DNA from: Fortiea contorta PCC 7126
GTDB taxonomy: Bacteria > Cyanobacteriota > Cyanobacteriia > Cyanobacteriales > Nostocaceae
Direction of reading: 5' to 3'
DNA length: 64,000 nucleotides
Assembly: GCF_000332295.1 (NCBI RefSeq)
Contig: NZ_KB235930.1
Coordinates: 4,615,895-4,679,894, forward strand
In this document: positions 45,856-54,825 of the stretch, piece by piece
Position numbering within the stretch: position 1 is the stretch's first letter
Layout of the letters: each line of letters starts with the position of its first letter
The notes under the pieces: model-generated
Seen by the model: only the letters and a program-made list of their open reading frames with translations
What the model was told of the DNA's origin: nothing
Database searches by the model: none
Program-made: the position numbers and the translations under genes

Positions 45856-45885
45856 ATTAGAGACGTTACATGTAACGTCTCTAAT
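45856..45885. terminator. Perfect 30-bp palindrome between convergent genes
   Basis: ATTAGAGACGTTACA is followed directly by its complement TGTAACGTCTCTAAT. It lies between the ChaB-fusion gene and the TIGR02588 gene and could terminate both directions. It belongs to the same design as the elements at 7388 and 50741. Confidence 0.72.
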
Positions 45886-45890
45886 TATAT

Positions 45891-46292
45891 TTAAGGCAAT
45901 TTGTAGCTAGCAACACGAATAATTAACTTACCTTTGCTGGGGTTTTCTTTAAATACAAATGCGCCCTTCTCTGTTTCTCCACTAGACAAAAAATCGATTT
46001 GTTGTTCTCCTGTTTGTATATCCTGGTCGTTAATTTTTAATTCAGCTATAATCTGCACCATTTCTGCAGTTTCTCCACCAGTATTGACAATTTCAAAAGG
46101 GACATAAAATTGTCCTTCCTTTTTTTGAATATTTTCCTGTTGCGTCACAGATAAAATCGGAGGCTGCTCCTTGTCGTTTAGCCAAGTGTAGATTACTAAA
46201 CTAACAATTATTCCCAATATAAATGTAGCGGCGCTAAATGTTACCCACTCAGCTAGAGAGCGCTTTGGTTGTGGTTCTTCTGCTTGACTCAT
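45891..46292 (-). CDS. TIGR02588 family protein
   Basis: 133 aa. One membrane helix (VTFSAATFILGIIVSLVIYT, about 17-36) is followed by an immunoglobulin-like or beta-sandwich domain (FYVPFEIVNTGGETAEMVQI, GEQQIDFLSSGETEKGAFVF). This matches the TIGR02588 family, which is nearly always next to TIGR02587. It overlaps that gene by ATGA (46289-46292). Function unknown; the pair presumably forms a membrane complex. Confidence 0.85.
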   Translation of the reverse strand: MSQAEEPQPKRSLAEWVTFSAATFILGIIVSLVIYTWLNDKEQPPILSVTQQENIQKKEGQFYVPFEIVNTGGETAEMVQIIAELKINDQDIQTGEQQIDFLSSGETEKGAFVFKENPSKGKLIIRVASYKLP

Positions 46293-47152
46293 ATTGCTAA
46301 TCTACCTGCTGCACCACCGATAGTTGCGGGTAAACCTAACACTAATGTATGGTCTAACCACATCGTCCAAGGGTCACTAAGACTCAATTTATGAAAAAAC
46401 CACAATATAAAAGTACCTGCTAATAGTGACACCAAATAAGACATTGTGGTTTCGCTTAATGGTCTTTGAAAAATTCCCCTTTGTCGTCTACGTTTTTGTT
46501 GGTCTGAAAAGCCGGCTTCAAACACAATTCCGTAAGAAATTAGCAAAGAAGTAGCGATTATTGCTAATAGCCAAGGTGGTGAAGCTGCGGCTGCTAGCAT
46601 GGAAATTTCATCTGTGGGTGCGATGTTGAAGGCGATGACAGTTGCACCGATTAAGGTAGCACCGATGTCAGCAAATGTGGCGTTGATCTGACTCGGTTTC
46701 TTGTTGTCATCTTCAGCTTGATTACTATTTCTAGTATCGCCTAAAAACTGATTAGTTAATGCTACACCGAGGGTGAAAGGTACACTTTCAAAGATAATTT
46801 TTCCTAGGGATTCTTTGAGTGATGTTTCTGGTGTTAATTCCTGTAATAAGAACAACATAAAGGCAGAGCAGACTAACCCAATTGCTATCGCTTCTATGGT
46901 ATCTGTTGCGGTTTGACTGATTTTAGAGCTATGTCTGCGTTTGCGAAAACCTTCAGTTTGATTGAGCAAGAAAACTACAATAAATGTTGATGCGATCGCT
47001 AACATCATCATTTGTGGTTTTGTTTGTGAACCAATCCACCACACCTCCATTGTATATAGTAGTGGGATACCAAATAAAAAGCCTCCACAAGCACCTCGAA
47101 TTATGTCATTAATTTCGCTTTTCCATGCATTTTTTTGCCGTTTTTTTGTCAC
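46289..47152 (-). CDS. TIGR02587 family integral membrane protein
   Basis: 287 aa. Seven or so hydrophobic segments, e.g. GGFLFGIPLLYTMEVWWIG, MMMLAIASTFIVVFLLNQTE, AIAIGLVCSAFMLFLL, IGATLIGATVIAFNIAPTDE and LLAIIATSLLISYGIVFEAG. Characteristic family segments include NDIIRGACGGFLFGIPLLYT and LGVALTNQFLGD. First gene of the coupled pair. No transport or catalytic motif is apparent. Found in cyanobacteria and some other bacteria; role unknown. It shares the neighbourhood of stress genes here. Confidence 0.87.
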   Translation of the reverse strand: MTKKRQKNAWKSEINDIIRGACGGFLFGIPLLYTMEVWWIGSQTKPQMMMLAIASTFIVVFLLNQTEGFRKRRHSSKISQTATDTIEAIAIGLVCSAFMLFLLQELTPETSLKESLGKIIFESVPFTLGVALTNQFLGDTRNSNQAEDDNKKPSQINATFADIGATLIGATVIAFNIAPTDEISMLAAAASPPWLLAIIATSLLISYGIVFEAGFSDQQKRRRQRGIFQRPLSETTMSYLVSLLAGTFILWFFHKLSLSDPWTMWLDHTLVLGLPATIGGAAGRLAI

Positions 47153-47413
47153 TTCTAGACTGCCCTTATAGTTAAATTTTCATGTGTTGTTGTAGCAAAA
47201 AATTGGGGAGATGGATATACTTAAAATTCAGCGATCGCTCAACTTTATTGCAGCTATTCTACAAACTCTTCTATCTCGAATTTTTATACATCTATCTCAG
47301 GTGTAAATTTTTTTAAAAATTTAATCTCTCCGATGATAGATACGCACAACCTATAAAAATTATAGATTCACTTTAGAATAAATAATTCAAAATATAAAGG
47401 TGAAAGGAAAAAT

Positions 47414-47596
47414 ATGAGCGTCGAAAAAAGAGTAGAAGCAACTGCAAAAAACATCGAAGGCAAAATTCAAGAAGTCATCGGTGAAGTAACTGGTAATCCT
47501 GCAGATAAGGCTGAAGGTCAAGCGAAACAAGCCCAAGCCCAAGTCACTCACACCACAGAAAACATTAAAGATGAAGTCAAGAAAGCTCTAGAGTAG
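47414..47596 (+). CDS. CsbD family stress protein
   Basis: 60 aa. The CsbD motif is seen in MSVEKRVEATAKNIEGKIQE and VIGEVTGNPADKAEGQAKQA, and the remainder is a hydrophilic helix (AQAQVTHTTENIKDEVKKAL). CsbD proteins are small, abundant, general-stress proteins of unknown mechanism. There is a good AAAGG ribosome site about 7 bp upstream. A strong terminator follows at 47661. Confidence 0.9.
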   Translation: MSVEKRVEATAKNIEGKIQEVIGEVTGNPADKAEGQAKQAQAQVTHTTENIKDEVKKALE

Positions 47597-47660
47597 TTCT
47601 CCATATCTGATATTTGGGTGCAGCTATTAAGCTGTAAGCATCGATGAATTTAGTTTGTAT

Positions 47661-47707
47661 AAAAATAAATACTCCACTATCTTGAAAGAAGTGGAGTATT
47701 TATTTTT
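47661..47707. terminator. Bidirectional terminator between csbD-like gene and YeaQ-like gene
   Basis: AAAAATAAATACTCCACT pairs perfectly with AGTGGAGTATTTATTTTT around an 11-nt loop. The A/T ends give T tracts on both strands, which suits the convergent gene arrangement. Confidence 0.88.
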
Positions 47708-47771
47708 ATTTTGCTCAAGTAAAAATCAGTTTGTAACAACTCCCTTTTCACCATGACTTTTAGCTATTCAA

Positions 47772-48044
47772 TTAATAACTGGTGCGTCCAGTCACTAATC
47801 CCCAAAGAAAAATTGCCACAACTGCACCGAGAATCGCAACAATTAAACCAGGAATACTAAAACTTGCAGCGGTGAGTTGTAATCTTCCAGTTTCTAAAAG
47901 AGTGGCTACAACTCCTCCAATTACAGAACCAATAAGTCCCAAAATCATCGTAGCAACAATGCCGCCACCTTGACGACCAGGGTAGATAGCTTTAGCGATA
48001 GCCCCAGCGATCAGACCAAGGATTATCCACGCTATAATATTCAT
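47772..48044 (-). CDS. GlsB/YeaQ/YmgE family stress-response membrane protein
   Basis: 90 aa. The pattern is three hydrophobic Gly-rich helices: IIAWIILGLIAGAIAKAI, YPGRQGGGIVATMILGLIGS and VIGGVVATL, then FSIPGLIVAILGAVVAIFLW. The motif GAIAKAIYPGRQGGG is diagnostic (formerly called transglycosylase-associated protein). Small membrane stress proteins of unknown mechanism. It lies among the CsbD, Dps and ChaB-type genes. Confidence 0.9.
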   Translation of the reverse strand: MNIIAWIILGLIAGAIAKAIYPGRQGGGIVATMILGLIGSVIGGVVATLLETGRLQLTAASFSIPGLIVAILGAVVAIFLWGLVTGRTSY

Positions 48045-48242
48045 AATTTAACTCAGTAATAAACTGAATAATAGCTTATAAATTTTAATTTTATATTCCT
48101 TCTATCACAAGAGATAGCTATCATTAGTTGATATAAATCTTGATTAGCTAATATTTAAAACAGTTGCTTACCAGTATTATTACTGAAGCTTGTGTATGAA
48201 AATATTTATACAATATTCAGTGCTCCTCTTGAGGCACTTCGC

Positions 48243-50705
48243 ATGTCATACTTACCGCTTCAGTGTCAAAATTTGCCAGCACAGGTTGAGTCTATAATAC
48301 AACTCTCGCAGCAAGAATCAACTCTGCGTGCTGATGATATTTCTGCTATTCAAACTTCTTTAAATAAAGTAATTTCACCCAAGTTTGAAATTGTATTTGC
48401 GGGTGCGTTTAGTGCGGGTAAATCAATGCTGATTAATGCTTTATTAGCAAGGGAGTTGTTATATAGTGCAGAGGGACACGCTACAGGTACAGAATGTAGA
48501 ATTGAGTATGCAGAAGCAAATAAAGAACATGTCGTTTTAACATTTTTAAGTGAATTGGAAATCAGAGAACAAGCGGTTTATTTGTGTAAACAATTGGGAC
48601 TCAACACAGTAGCAAATATTAATCAAACTGATGTCATTGATTCACTCAACCAAAGTTGTGCAGCTATTATTCAACAAGAAGGTGGTGAGAGTAAATCAGA
48701 GCGTGCGAAACAAGCAAAAGCATTAACATTATTGCTAGAAGGATATGTGGTAAATCGTCAACATATTCATACAGTTAATAACGCCACATATTCAATGGAA
48801 CAATTTAATTTTTCTAATCTCAAAGAAGCGGCTGGATATGCGCGTCGTGGTAGTAATAGTGCTGTTTTGCAGCGGATTGAATATTATTGCAACCATCCTT
48901 TATTGGAAGATGGTAACGTGATTATCGACACACCAGGGATTGATGCACCTGTTACCAAAGATGCACAATTAACTTACAGCAAAATTCAACATTCTGATAC
49001 TTCGGCCGTGGTGTGTGTGTTAAAATCTGCTGCTGCGGGTGATATGACGAAAGAAGAAACAGAACTTTTGGAAACAATGCGAGGGAATGCGGGAATACGC
49101 GATCGCGTTTTTTATATCTTCAACCGCATCGACGAAACTTGGTATAATGCCCAGCTAAGGCAACGATTGGACGATTTAATCAGCGGACAATTTCGAGATA
49201 CCACCAGGGTTTACAAAACTAGCGGTTTACTAGGATTTTACGGCAGTCAGATTAAACAGACAAGTCACAGCGATCGCTTTGGTTTAGATTCTATCTTTGC
49301 GGAAAGTGTGAAAGCTGGGAATAATAGTGAAGAGACACCACAATTTGTTTATGCATTTAACAATTATTGCGTGAGTTCTGGTAAACTTTCTCCTAGTAAT
49401 TTCCGCATTTCAATTAATGGATTTGAAACCCCTAATCAGAACTACGTGCGGATTTTATCTGAACAAGGAACACCATTAATTAGTCAGCTAATTCAAGATA
49501 GCGGTATAGAAGAATTTAGAACAGCGATTACACGCTACCTGACCACAGAAAAGCGTCCACAACTGTTTATGAATCTTGCTGATGATTTGCAAGATGTCTG
49601 TATAAAATTGAAAAAAAATTATCAAACATTACAACAAGATTTAGATAGTCAACCAAGAGAAATTGAGATGATGAAAGCGCAGGAAATACAGCGCCTGAAT
49701 CAGCAACTAAAGCAAGTTGGTAAAGACTTTCATCAGCACATCACAGAAGAAATTAACCAAGTCATTAATAATAACTGTAATGCTTTTGAAACAGACTTTC
49801 GCCAATTACAATCAAGAATGATTCGCCGTTTGGATGAGTTACTGCATACCTTTTCTGTCGCTGATGCTTATCGCCGTTCCACTCTCAGTCATCCCCGCAA
49901 TGCTACCGCCCCTCTCATCGCCATTTTAGTAGAAGCATTTTATTATTTAGCGAATCAGTTAGAAGATGTTTTAATAGAATCTTGCCATCAACTAGTCAGT
50001 AATTTCTTTCAGCGCTTAACTGAAAAAATTCGCCAGTCAGAATATTATCGCCAACTGTATCGTTTATTGGGTAATGATGGTGGAATTGAACAACAGATCA
50101 AAATATTAGAAAAACTTGTTTCTCAAGCCTTAATTAGTGCAGCGTGTGTAGAGTGCGATCGCTTCGTGCGCGAAAGTGCTAGATTTTATGATGAAGGCAC
50201 TTTTTCTATATATCAATTTCGGCAGACTTTGCAACAAACTTCTCAAGGTTACGACTGCGAAAGTATGGTAGCAGCCGAACCAGCAATTAGACAATTATTA
50301 AAGTTAGATTTTGAGCCAAAAGTTTCTCACACCATTCGCACATCTTTCCGCCAAACCATCAATCAAACTCTGAAAACTCAGTTTTTACCAATGGCGGAAA
50401 AACAAGCTGATGAAATTCTACAACAATATCCACAGGCGCGTGCTTTTTTAGAAAAAACCTTAGAACAAGAAGCTGAAGAAAAAATTGTCAACAATCGACA
50501 TTTGTTAAGTAATCTTCAGCAGAAAATTAAAACATATAACTCAGCAGTGAATAACATCAATAATTGTTTGATGTCCATGCATTTATCTGATCATTTATTG
50601 CCAGAAATTGATACATATAATAATGCAGAAGTTATTGAAAGTAGGTTTTTAAATAACGGTTTTGCTATTTCCGATGGATTACTTGATGGTTTAGCAGAAG
50701 TTTAG
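48243..50705 (+). CDS. Bacterial dynamin-like GTPase
   Basis: 820 aa from ATG 48243 (MSYLPLQCQNLPAQVESIIQ); a GTG 17 codons upstream keeps the frame open and is an alternative. G domain: G1 FAGAFSAGKSMLINALL, G2 near SAEGHATGTECRIEYAE, G3 VIIDTPGIDAP, G4 FNRID. An insertion of about 70 residues lies between G2 and G3. The rest is long helical stalk sequence with coiled coil (MKAQEIQRLNQQLKQVGKDF, LSNLQQKIKTYNSAVNNINN). A membrane-remodelling or membrane-stress role is expected by analogy with other bacterial dynamins, but not shown. Confidence 0.87.
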   Translation: MSYLPLQCQNLPAQVESIIQLSQQESTLRADDISAIQTSLNKVISPKFEIVFAGAFSAGKSMLINALLARELLYSAEGHATGTECRIEYAEANKEHVVLTFLSELEIREQAVYLCKQLGLNTVANINQTDVIDSLNQSCAAIIQQEGGESKSERAKQAKALTLLLEGYVVNRQHIHTVNNATYSMEQFNFSNLKEAAGYARRGSNSAVLQRIEYYCNHPLLEDGNVIIDTPGIDAPVTKDAQLTYSKIQHSDTSAVVCVLKSAAAGDMTKEETELLETMRGNAGIRDRVFYIFNRIDETWYNAQLRQRLDDLISGQFRDTTRVYKTSGLLGFYGSQIKQTSHSDRFGLDSIFAESVKAGNNSEETPQFVYAFNNYCVSSGKLSPSNFRISINGFETPNQNYVRILSEQGTPLISQLIQDSGIEEFRTAITRYLTTEKRPQLFMNLADDLQDVCIKLKKNYQTLQQDLDSQPREIEMMKAQEIQRLNQQLKQVGKDFHQHITEEINQVINNNCNAFETDFRQLQSRMIRRLDELLHTFSVADAYRRSTLSHPRNATAPLIAILVEAFYYLANQLEDVLIESCHQLVSNFFQRLTEKIRQSEYYRQLYRLLGNDGGIEQQIKILEKLVSQALISAACVECDRFVRESARFYDEGTFSIYQFRQTLQQTSQGYDCESMVAAEPAIRQLLKLDFEPKVSHTIRTSFRQTINQTLKTQFLPMAEKQADEILQQYPQARAFLEKTLEQEAEEKIVNNRHLLSNLQQKIKTYNSAVNNINNCLMSMHLSDHLLPEIDTYNNAEVIESRFLNNGFAISDGLLDGLAEV

Positions 50706-50740
50706 TATGGCAATTATTGCGTGTGTCTAATACAGTTGGT

Positions 50741-50765
50741 AGAGACGATGCTATGCATCGTCTCT
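50741..50765. repeat. Palindromic hairpin element, AGAGACGATGC-TAT-GCATCGTCTCT
   Basis: A perfect 11-bp stem with a TAT loop, 36 bp after the dynamin-like gene. It has the same architecture as 7388-7410 and shares AGAGACG with 45856-45885. Confidence 0.75.
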
Positions 50766-50853
50766 ACAAAATCTAACAACAAATTACCCTAACTAACCTC
50801 TAGCCCCTAATTCCTAGCCCCTAACCTCTTCACTAAAACGAGAAACGCTATAT

Positions 50854-51465
50854 TTACTGCCAAATGTAGATGAGAACAAACAAAATAATCCAGATCACAT
50901 CAACAAAATGCCAGAATAAAGAAGTTGCATTCACCCCAAAGTGGCTTGAGTTTTCTCTTGCAGGTATGAAAGAATAAGCAAGGATAATCAACTGCAACAG
51001 GATACCTGTAAATACATGCAAACCATGAAACCCTGTTAGTAGATAAAACATGCCACCAAATACACCAGAAGTGAAGCCAAATGCGAGGCTATTCCATTCT
51101 ATCGCCTGTCCTACCAAAAAGTAGCTACCCATAGCGATCGTGGCTAAAAGATAGAGGCGAAATTTTGTGAGATTGTGGCTTTGCAAAGCGCGTTCTGCTA
51201 AATAAATCACAAAGCTGCTAGAAACCAAAACAACTGTGTTAATTGCTGGGTCTTTAATTTCTAATCCAGAAACACCAACTGGTAGCCAATTAGGCGTTGT
51301 GGTTTTGTAGATAATATAACCAGCAAAAAAACTCAGAAAAATCACACTTTCTGATAATAAGAAGACAATAAAACCAAACATTTTACTACCTTCTTCATCA
51401 TGAGTATGCTCACCGCTTCCATGATGCACAGGCGGCTGCAATTTATCGGCAATGAAACTATCCAT
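50854..51465 (-). CDS. ctaE: Terminal oxidase subunit III (ARTO-type operon)
   Basis: 203 aa. The five-helix form of subunit III: KMFGFIVFLLSESVIFLSFF, FVIYLAERALQ, FGFTSGVFGGMFYLLTGFHG, LHVFTGILLQLIILAYSF and a final LFWHFVDVIWIILFVLIYIW. The E/H residues of the family (GFHGLHVFTG, WHFVDVIW) are conserved. It is the last gene of DUF2231-DUF2231-ctaC-ctaD-ctaE. There is a GGAG ribosome site just before the ATG at 51463-51465. Since subunit II lacks CuA, the complex is probably the alternative respiratory terminal oxidase. Confidence 0.93.
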   Translation of the reverse strand: MDSFIADKLQPPVHHGSGEHTHDEEGSKMFGFIVFLLSESVIFLSFFAGYIIYKTTTPNWLPVGVSGLEIKDPAINTVVLVSSSFVIYLAERALQSHNLTKFRLYLLATIAMGSYFLVGQAIEWNSLAFGFTSGVFGGMFYLLTGFHGLHVFTGILLQLIILAYSFIPARENSSHFGVNATSLFWHFVDVIWIILFVLIYIWQ

Positions 51466-51522
51466 TCATTCTCCTTGATATTACTTGTAATCAGCACTTT
51501 AGTGCTGACTACTAAATCGTTC

Positions 51523-53217
51523 TCAGCCTGCATCTATCAAATTATGTTGATGTTCAAGGCGGTCAGCATTAGCTACCAACGGTTCCGATTTACCATAACC
51601 GTAAGGCTCACTAATAATGATGGGAAGTTCTTCAAAGTTTTCTACCGTAGGTGGTGAAGAAATCATCCATTCCAAGCCAATTGCTCGCCAGGGATTATTT
51701 GGAGCTTTTTCACCTTGCATCCAAGAAACCACCATATTGAAGATAAAAGGTAAAGTAGACATTCCCAACAAAAATGAGCCGAGGCTAGCAATAATATTCC
51801 AGAATTCATACTCTGGAGCATAGGAAGAAACTCGACGCAACATCCCTTGCAACCCTAATGGATGCATAGGTAAAAAGTTGAGATTTGTCCCAATAAATGA
51901 CAACAAAAAATGTAATTTACCCCAGCCTTCAAAATACATCCGCCCGGTTATTTTGGGGAACCAGTGATAAAAGGCTGCATATAAACCCATCGTCACCGTA
52001 CCAAAGAGGACGTAGTGAAAATGACCCACCACAAAATAAGTATTGTTGACATGGACATCAACAGGCACAGAAGAAAGCATGATACCTGTGATACCTGCAA
52101 ACACAAACATCACCAGTCCACCCAAGGCAAATAGCATGGGTGTATTTAACCGCAACTTACCACCCCAAATGGTCGCCACCCAAGCAAAAACTTTTATCCC
52201 TGTGGGTACGGAAACAAACATAGTTGTCAGCATGAAAATCATCCGCATCCAAGCTGGTGTACCACTGACATACAAGTGGTGTACCCAAACGATACCGCTG
52301 ACCACAGCAATTAAGAGCGAGGAAATGGCGACGACTTTATAACCAAATAAGGGTTTGCGGCTATAAACAGGAAATATTTCCGAAAAAATGCCGAAAATTG
52401 GCAAAATAATCACATAAACTGCCGGGTGGGAGTAAAACCAGAAGTAATGCTGGAAGAGAATTGGATTTCCTCCCCGGCTAGGGTCAAAAAAGGCGGTACC
52501 TGCAGTCAGGTCAAGTAACAACATCACTGCGCCCGCTGTCAGTGCAGGTAATCCAAATAGTTGGATAATCTGGGCGCTGAACACAGCCCAAACAAATAAA
52601 GGCATCCGGAAAAAGGTCATCCCTGGTGCACGCATCTTGACGATGGTGGTAACAAAGTTGACAGCACCCATAATCGAAGAGACACCGGATATTGCTACTG
52701 CTAATAGCCAGACAACTTGACCGTTAATTAAGTTACCTGTGGGGTTTTGCAGACTCACTGGTGGGTATGACCACCAACCAGCTTGGGCGGGGCCACCGGG
52801 GACTAAAAAGCTACCCATTAAGAGGATACCGACTACCGGCACCATCCAAAAGGCGACGGCGTTGAGGCGAGGAAACGCCATATCTCGCGCCCCAATCATC
52901 AATGGCACAAGATAGTTAGCGAACCCAACTAGGGAAGGAAATGTCCACAGAAATAACATGACGGTGCCATGCATGGTGAACATACCGTTATAGACAGTAC
53001 GGTCAATTAAATCTGATTCGGGTGTAATTAGTTCTCCCCGAATCACCATTGCAAACATACCGCCGACTAGAAAGAAGACAAATGAGGTAACGAGGTATTG
53101 AATCCCGATAACCTTGTGGTCGGTGCTAAAGCTGAAGTATCGCTTCCAGCCGTTTGGAGGTTGATGATGCGGCTTTTCAGTACTGGTACTGATACTTTCG
53201 AGGGGAATATGTGTCAT
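51523..53217 (-). CDS. ctaD: Terminal oxidase subunit I (ARTO-type operon)
   Basis: 564 aa from the ATG at 53215-53217 (MTHIPLESISTSTEKPHHQP), which has GGAAAG 7-8 bp upstream; a TTG six codons upstream would overlap ctaC by 4 bp. Haem-copper oxidase ligands are present: haem a His in GMFTMHGTVMLFLW, CuB ligands in WFYSHPAVYVIILP (with the crosslinked Tyr) and WVHHLYVSGTP, and HFHYVLFGTV with the two haem His. All twelve helices are accounted for. It reduces O2 to water and pumps protons. The electron donor may be plastoquinol rather than cytochrome c (see ctaC). Confidence 0.96.
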   Translation of the reverse strand: MTHIPLESISTSTEKPHHQPPNGWKRYFSFSTDHKVIGIQYLVTSFVFFLVGGMFAMVIRGELITPESDLIDRTVYNGMFTMHGTVMLFLWTFPSLVGFANYLVPLMIGARDMAFPRLNAVAFWMVPVVGILLMGSFLVPGGPAQAGWWSYPPVSLQNPTGNLINGQVVWLLAVAISGVSSIMGAVNFVTTIVKMRAPGMTFFRMPLFVWAVFSAQIIQLFGLPALTAGAVMLLLDLTAGTAFFDPSRGGNPILFQHYFWFYSHPAVYVIILPIFGIFSEIFPVYSRKPLFGYKVVAISSLLIAVVSGIVWVHHLYVSGTPAWMRMIFMLTTMFVSVPTGIKVFAWVATIWGGKLRLNTPMLFALGGLVMFVFAGITGIMLSSVPVDVHVNNTYFVVGHFHYVLFGTVTMGLYAAFYHWFPKITGRMYFEGWGKLHFLLSFIGTNLNFLPMHPLGLQGMLRRVSSYAPEYEFWNIIASLGSFLLGMSTLPFIFNMVVSWMQGEKAPNNPWRAIGLEWMISSPPTVENFEELPIIISEPYGYGKSEPLVANADRLEHQHNLIDAG

Positions 53218-53231
53218 CAGTGACTTTCCTT

Positions 53232-54143
53232 TCAACTGGCTGAATTGACTAGAGGTGGAGCTGCAGGTACGACTGTTACCCAGCCATTTTTGACTGGTTG
53301 ACTGGTGACTTGGGCGTATTCAAAAGCAGCCTGATTGTGTGCGGGAGTCAACTTATGAGTTGATGTTTTGGCTAACCACTGCTGATAATCTACGGGAGAT
53401 TCGACTATCACATCCGCTTGCATGGTGGCGAAGTAAGTACCGCTGTATTGAGAATCGGTGAGTCGGTATTTACCTTTGCGGATGGGGGTGAATTCAAAGT
53501 CGATGTGGTGGTTGGGAATAATGTCTTGTTTGAGGCGAAAAGCTGGGATGTAGAAGCCGTGGAGTACATCCTCTGATTGCAAATTCAACCGGACGCGGCG
53601 ATCGCTCGGCAAATGTAATTCAGTCGTGGTAACATTTCTTTCTGGATAATGGAAAACCCATGCCCACTGTTTAGAAATTACATCAATTTTTTCCACTGGT
53701 TCAGCGGTAATAGATTCATCTTCCGGAGCCGCGTAAGCTGATTCCATCCCCATAGGGTTATGCAGGTGTACCAGTTCCATCGGCCCTTGGATAGCCATCT
53801 TTTCATAGATTTGGTAGCTGTAAAAAGCAATCCAAATCACCAACAGAATCGGAATCGCTGTCCAAACCACTTCTAAGGTGATGTTACCTTCAATTGCTGG
53901 GCCATCACTCAAATCATATTTAGGGGCGCGATGGAAAATCACGGAATACGTGAGAGTTCCAGTCACACCCAAAAAGATGAATGCACCCAGCGTCACCAAG
54001 AAGCTAATCAAGTTATCAACTAGCTGCGACTCAGCCGCTGCTTGTGGAGGAAGCCAGGAATAAGCTTGCTGACCTATCCAGATACTGATAGCAGTCAGCG
54101 CTATAGCTGCAACAATTAACGTGAAAATTTGGGAAGGTTTCAT
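53232..54143 (-). CDS. ctaC: Terminal oxidase subunit II without CuA ligands (ARTO-type)
   Basis: 303 aa. Two membrane helices (IFTLIVAAIALTAISIWIGQ, LISFLVTLGAFIFLGVTGTL, with a third hydrophobic stretch TAIPILLVIWIAFYSYQIY) precede a cupredoxin domain (KQWAWVFHYPERNVTTTELH, SEDVLHGFYIPAFRLKQDII). The CuA signature C-x-E-x-C-x3-H-x2-M reads D-S-Q-Y-S-G-T-Y-F-A-T-M: both Cys, the Glu and the His are replaced; the first His (DVLHG) and the Met remain. Loss of these ligands is the hallmark of the cyanobacterial ARTO enzyme, thought to oxidise quinol. It starts a 14-bp gap before ctaD. Confidence 0.95.
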   Translation of the reverse strand: MKPSQIFTLIVAAIALTAISIWIGQQAYSWLPPQAAAESQLVDNLISFLVTLGAFIFLGVTGTLTYSVIFHRAPKYDLSDGPAIEGNITLEVVWTAIPILLVIWIAFYSYQIYEKMAIQGPMELVHLHNPMGMESAYAAPEDESITAEPVEKIDVISKQWAWVFHYPERNVTTTELHLPSDRRVRLNLQSEDVLHGFYIPAFRLKQDIIPNHHIDFEFTPIRKGKYRLTDSQYSGTYFATMQADVIVESPVDYQQWLAKTSTHKLTPAHNQAAFEYAQVTSQPVKNGWVTVVPAAPPLVNSAS

Positions 54144-54144
54144 G

Positions 54145-54190
54145 GTTATTAGTCATTAGTCATTGGTCATTAGTTATTAGTCATTGGTCA
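54145..54190. repeat. Heptamer tandem array (TTAGTCA / TTGGTCA units)
   Basis: Repeated ATTAGTC and ATTGGTC units occupy the 76-bp gap between the second DUF2231 gene and ctaC, right up to the ctaC start. On the minus strand the units are TAATGAC and contain ATG, TGA and TAA triplets. Confidence 0.85.
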
Positions 54191-54219
54191 GAGAACAAAT
54201 GACAAAGGACTAATAGGAA

Positions 54220-54825
54220 TTACTTCAATACTGTGTTCAAGTCTTCGCCCAACCGCAGCAAACTATCTGCTGTATTGTGTACACCGAATTCCGCTGCTAG
54301 TTGTGCGCCCAAGGTACCGTGGATGTACATAATCAGCATGACTGTCACACCTGTAAATAGATAACTCCACTGCACTTGTCTATCTTCGTCTCGGTTCCAA
54401 ACATAGCGCTGATATCCTCTCCAGATAGTCATACCCACAATCAGCGCTAATAAGACAACGCCACCTACGCCATGCCAAATCATAGTATCCATAGCTTGGA
54501 ATCCCCAAGCACTTTTGACATTGGCTGGTGGTCTGGCCAGCAGCATTTCATAAAAACCAGCAGCTACTGTGAAAAAGGTAATGATGGATGAAGCCACCAT
54601 GTTGTACCAACCCACATCAAAAAAGTTAGCCCGTTCTACAGAAATTGCTAAAAATTTGAAAAACCATTTTTCCAAGGGAAAGAAGACACCGACAATATCA
54701 AAGGTAATGCCAATGATGAACAAACCCAGGGTGAGGTGAACTAGGTTAGGATGAATAGGCAAGGTGTAGGGTAATCCGTTGGCGCCTAATTGTCCGCTTA
54801 ATTGCTCAATCAATTCTGAGTTCAT
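54220..54825 (-). CDS. DUF2231 membrane protein (second of pair)
   Basis: 201 aa from the ATG at 54823-54825 (MNSELIEQLSGQLGANGLPY), which overlaps the upstream stop by ATGA; an upstream frame is therefore rejected. DUF2231 shows NLVHLTLGLFIIGITFDIVG, WYNMVASSIITFFTVAAGFY, MIWHGVGGVVLLALIVGMTI and YLFTGVTVMLIMYIHGTLGA, i.e. four or five helices with conserved His in NLVHLTLG, MIWHGVGG and YIHGTLGA. It sits directly before the oxidase genes. Role unknown; the conserved His could bind haem, and electron transfer with the oxidase is an inference. Confidence 0.9.
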   Translation of the reverse strand: MNSELIEQLSGQLGANGLPYTLPIHPNLVHLTLGLFIIGITFDIVGVFFPLEKWFFKFLAISVERANFFDVGWYNMVASSIITFFTVAAGFYEMLLARPPANVKSAWGFQAMDTMIWHGVGGVVLLALIVGMTIWRGYQRYVWNRDEDRQVQWSYLFTGVTVMLIMYIHGTLGAQLAAEFGVHNTADSLLRLGEDLNTVLK

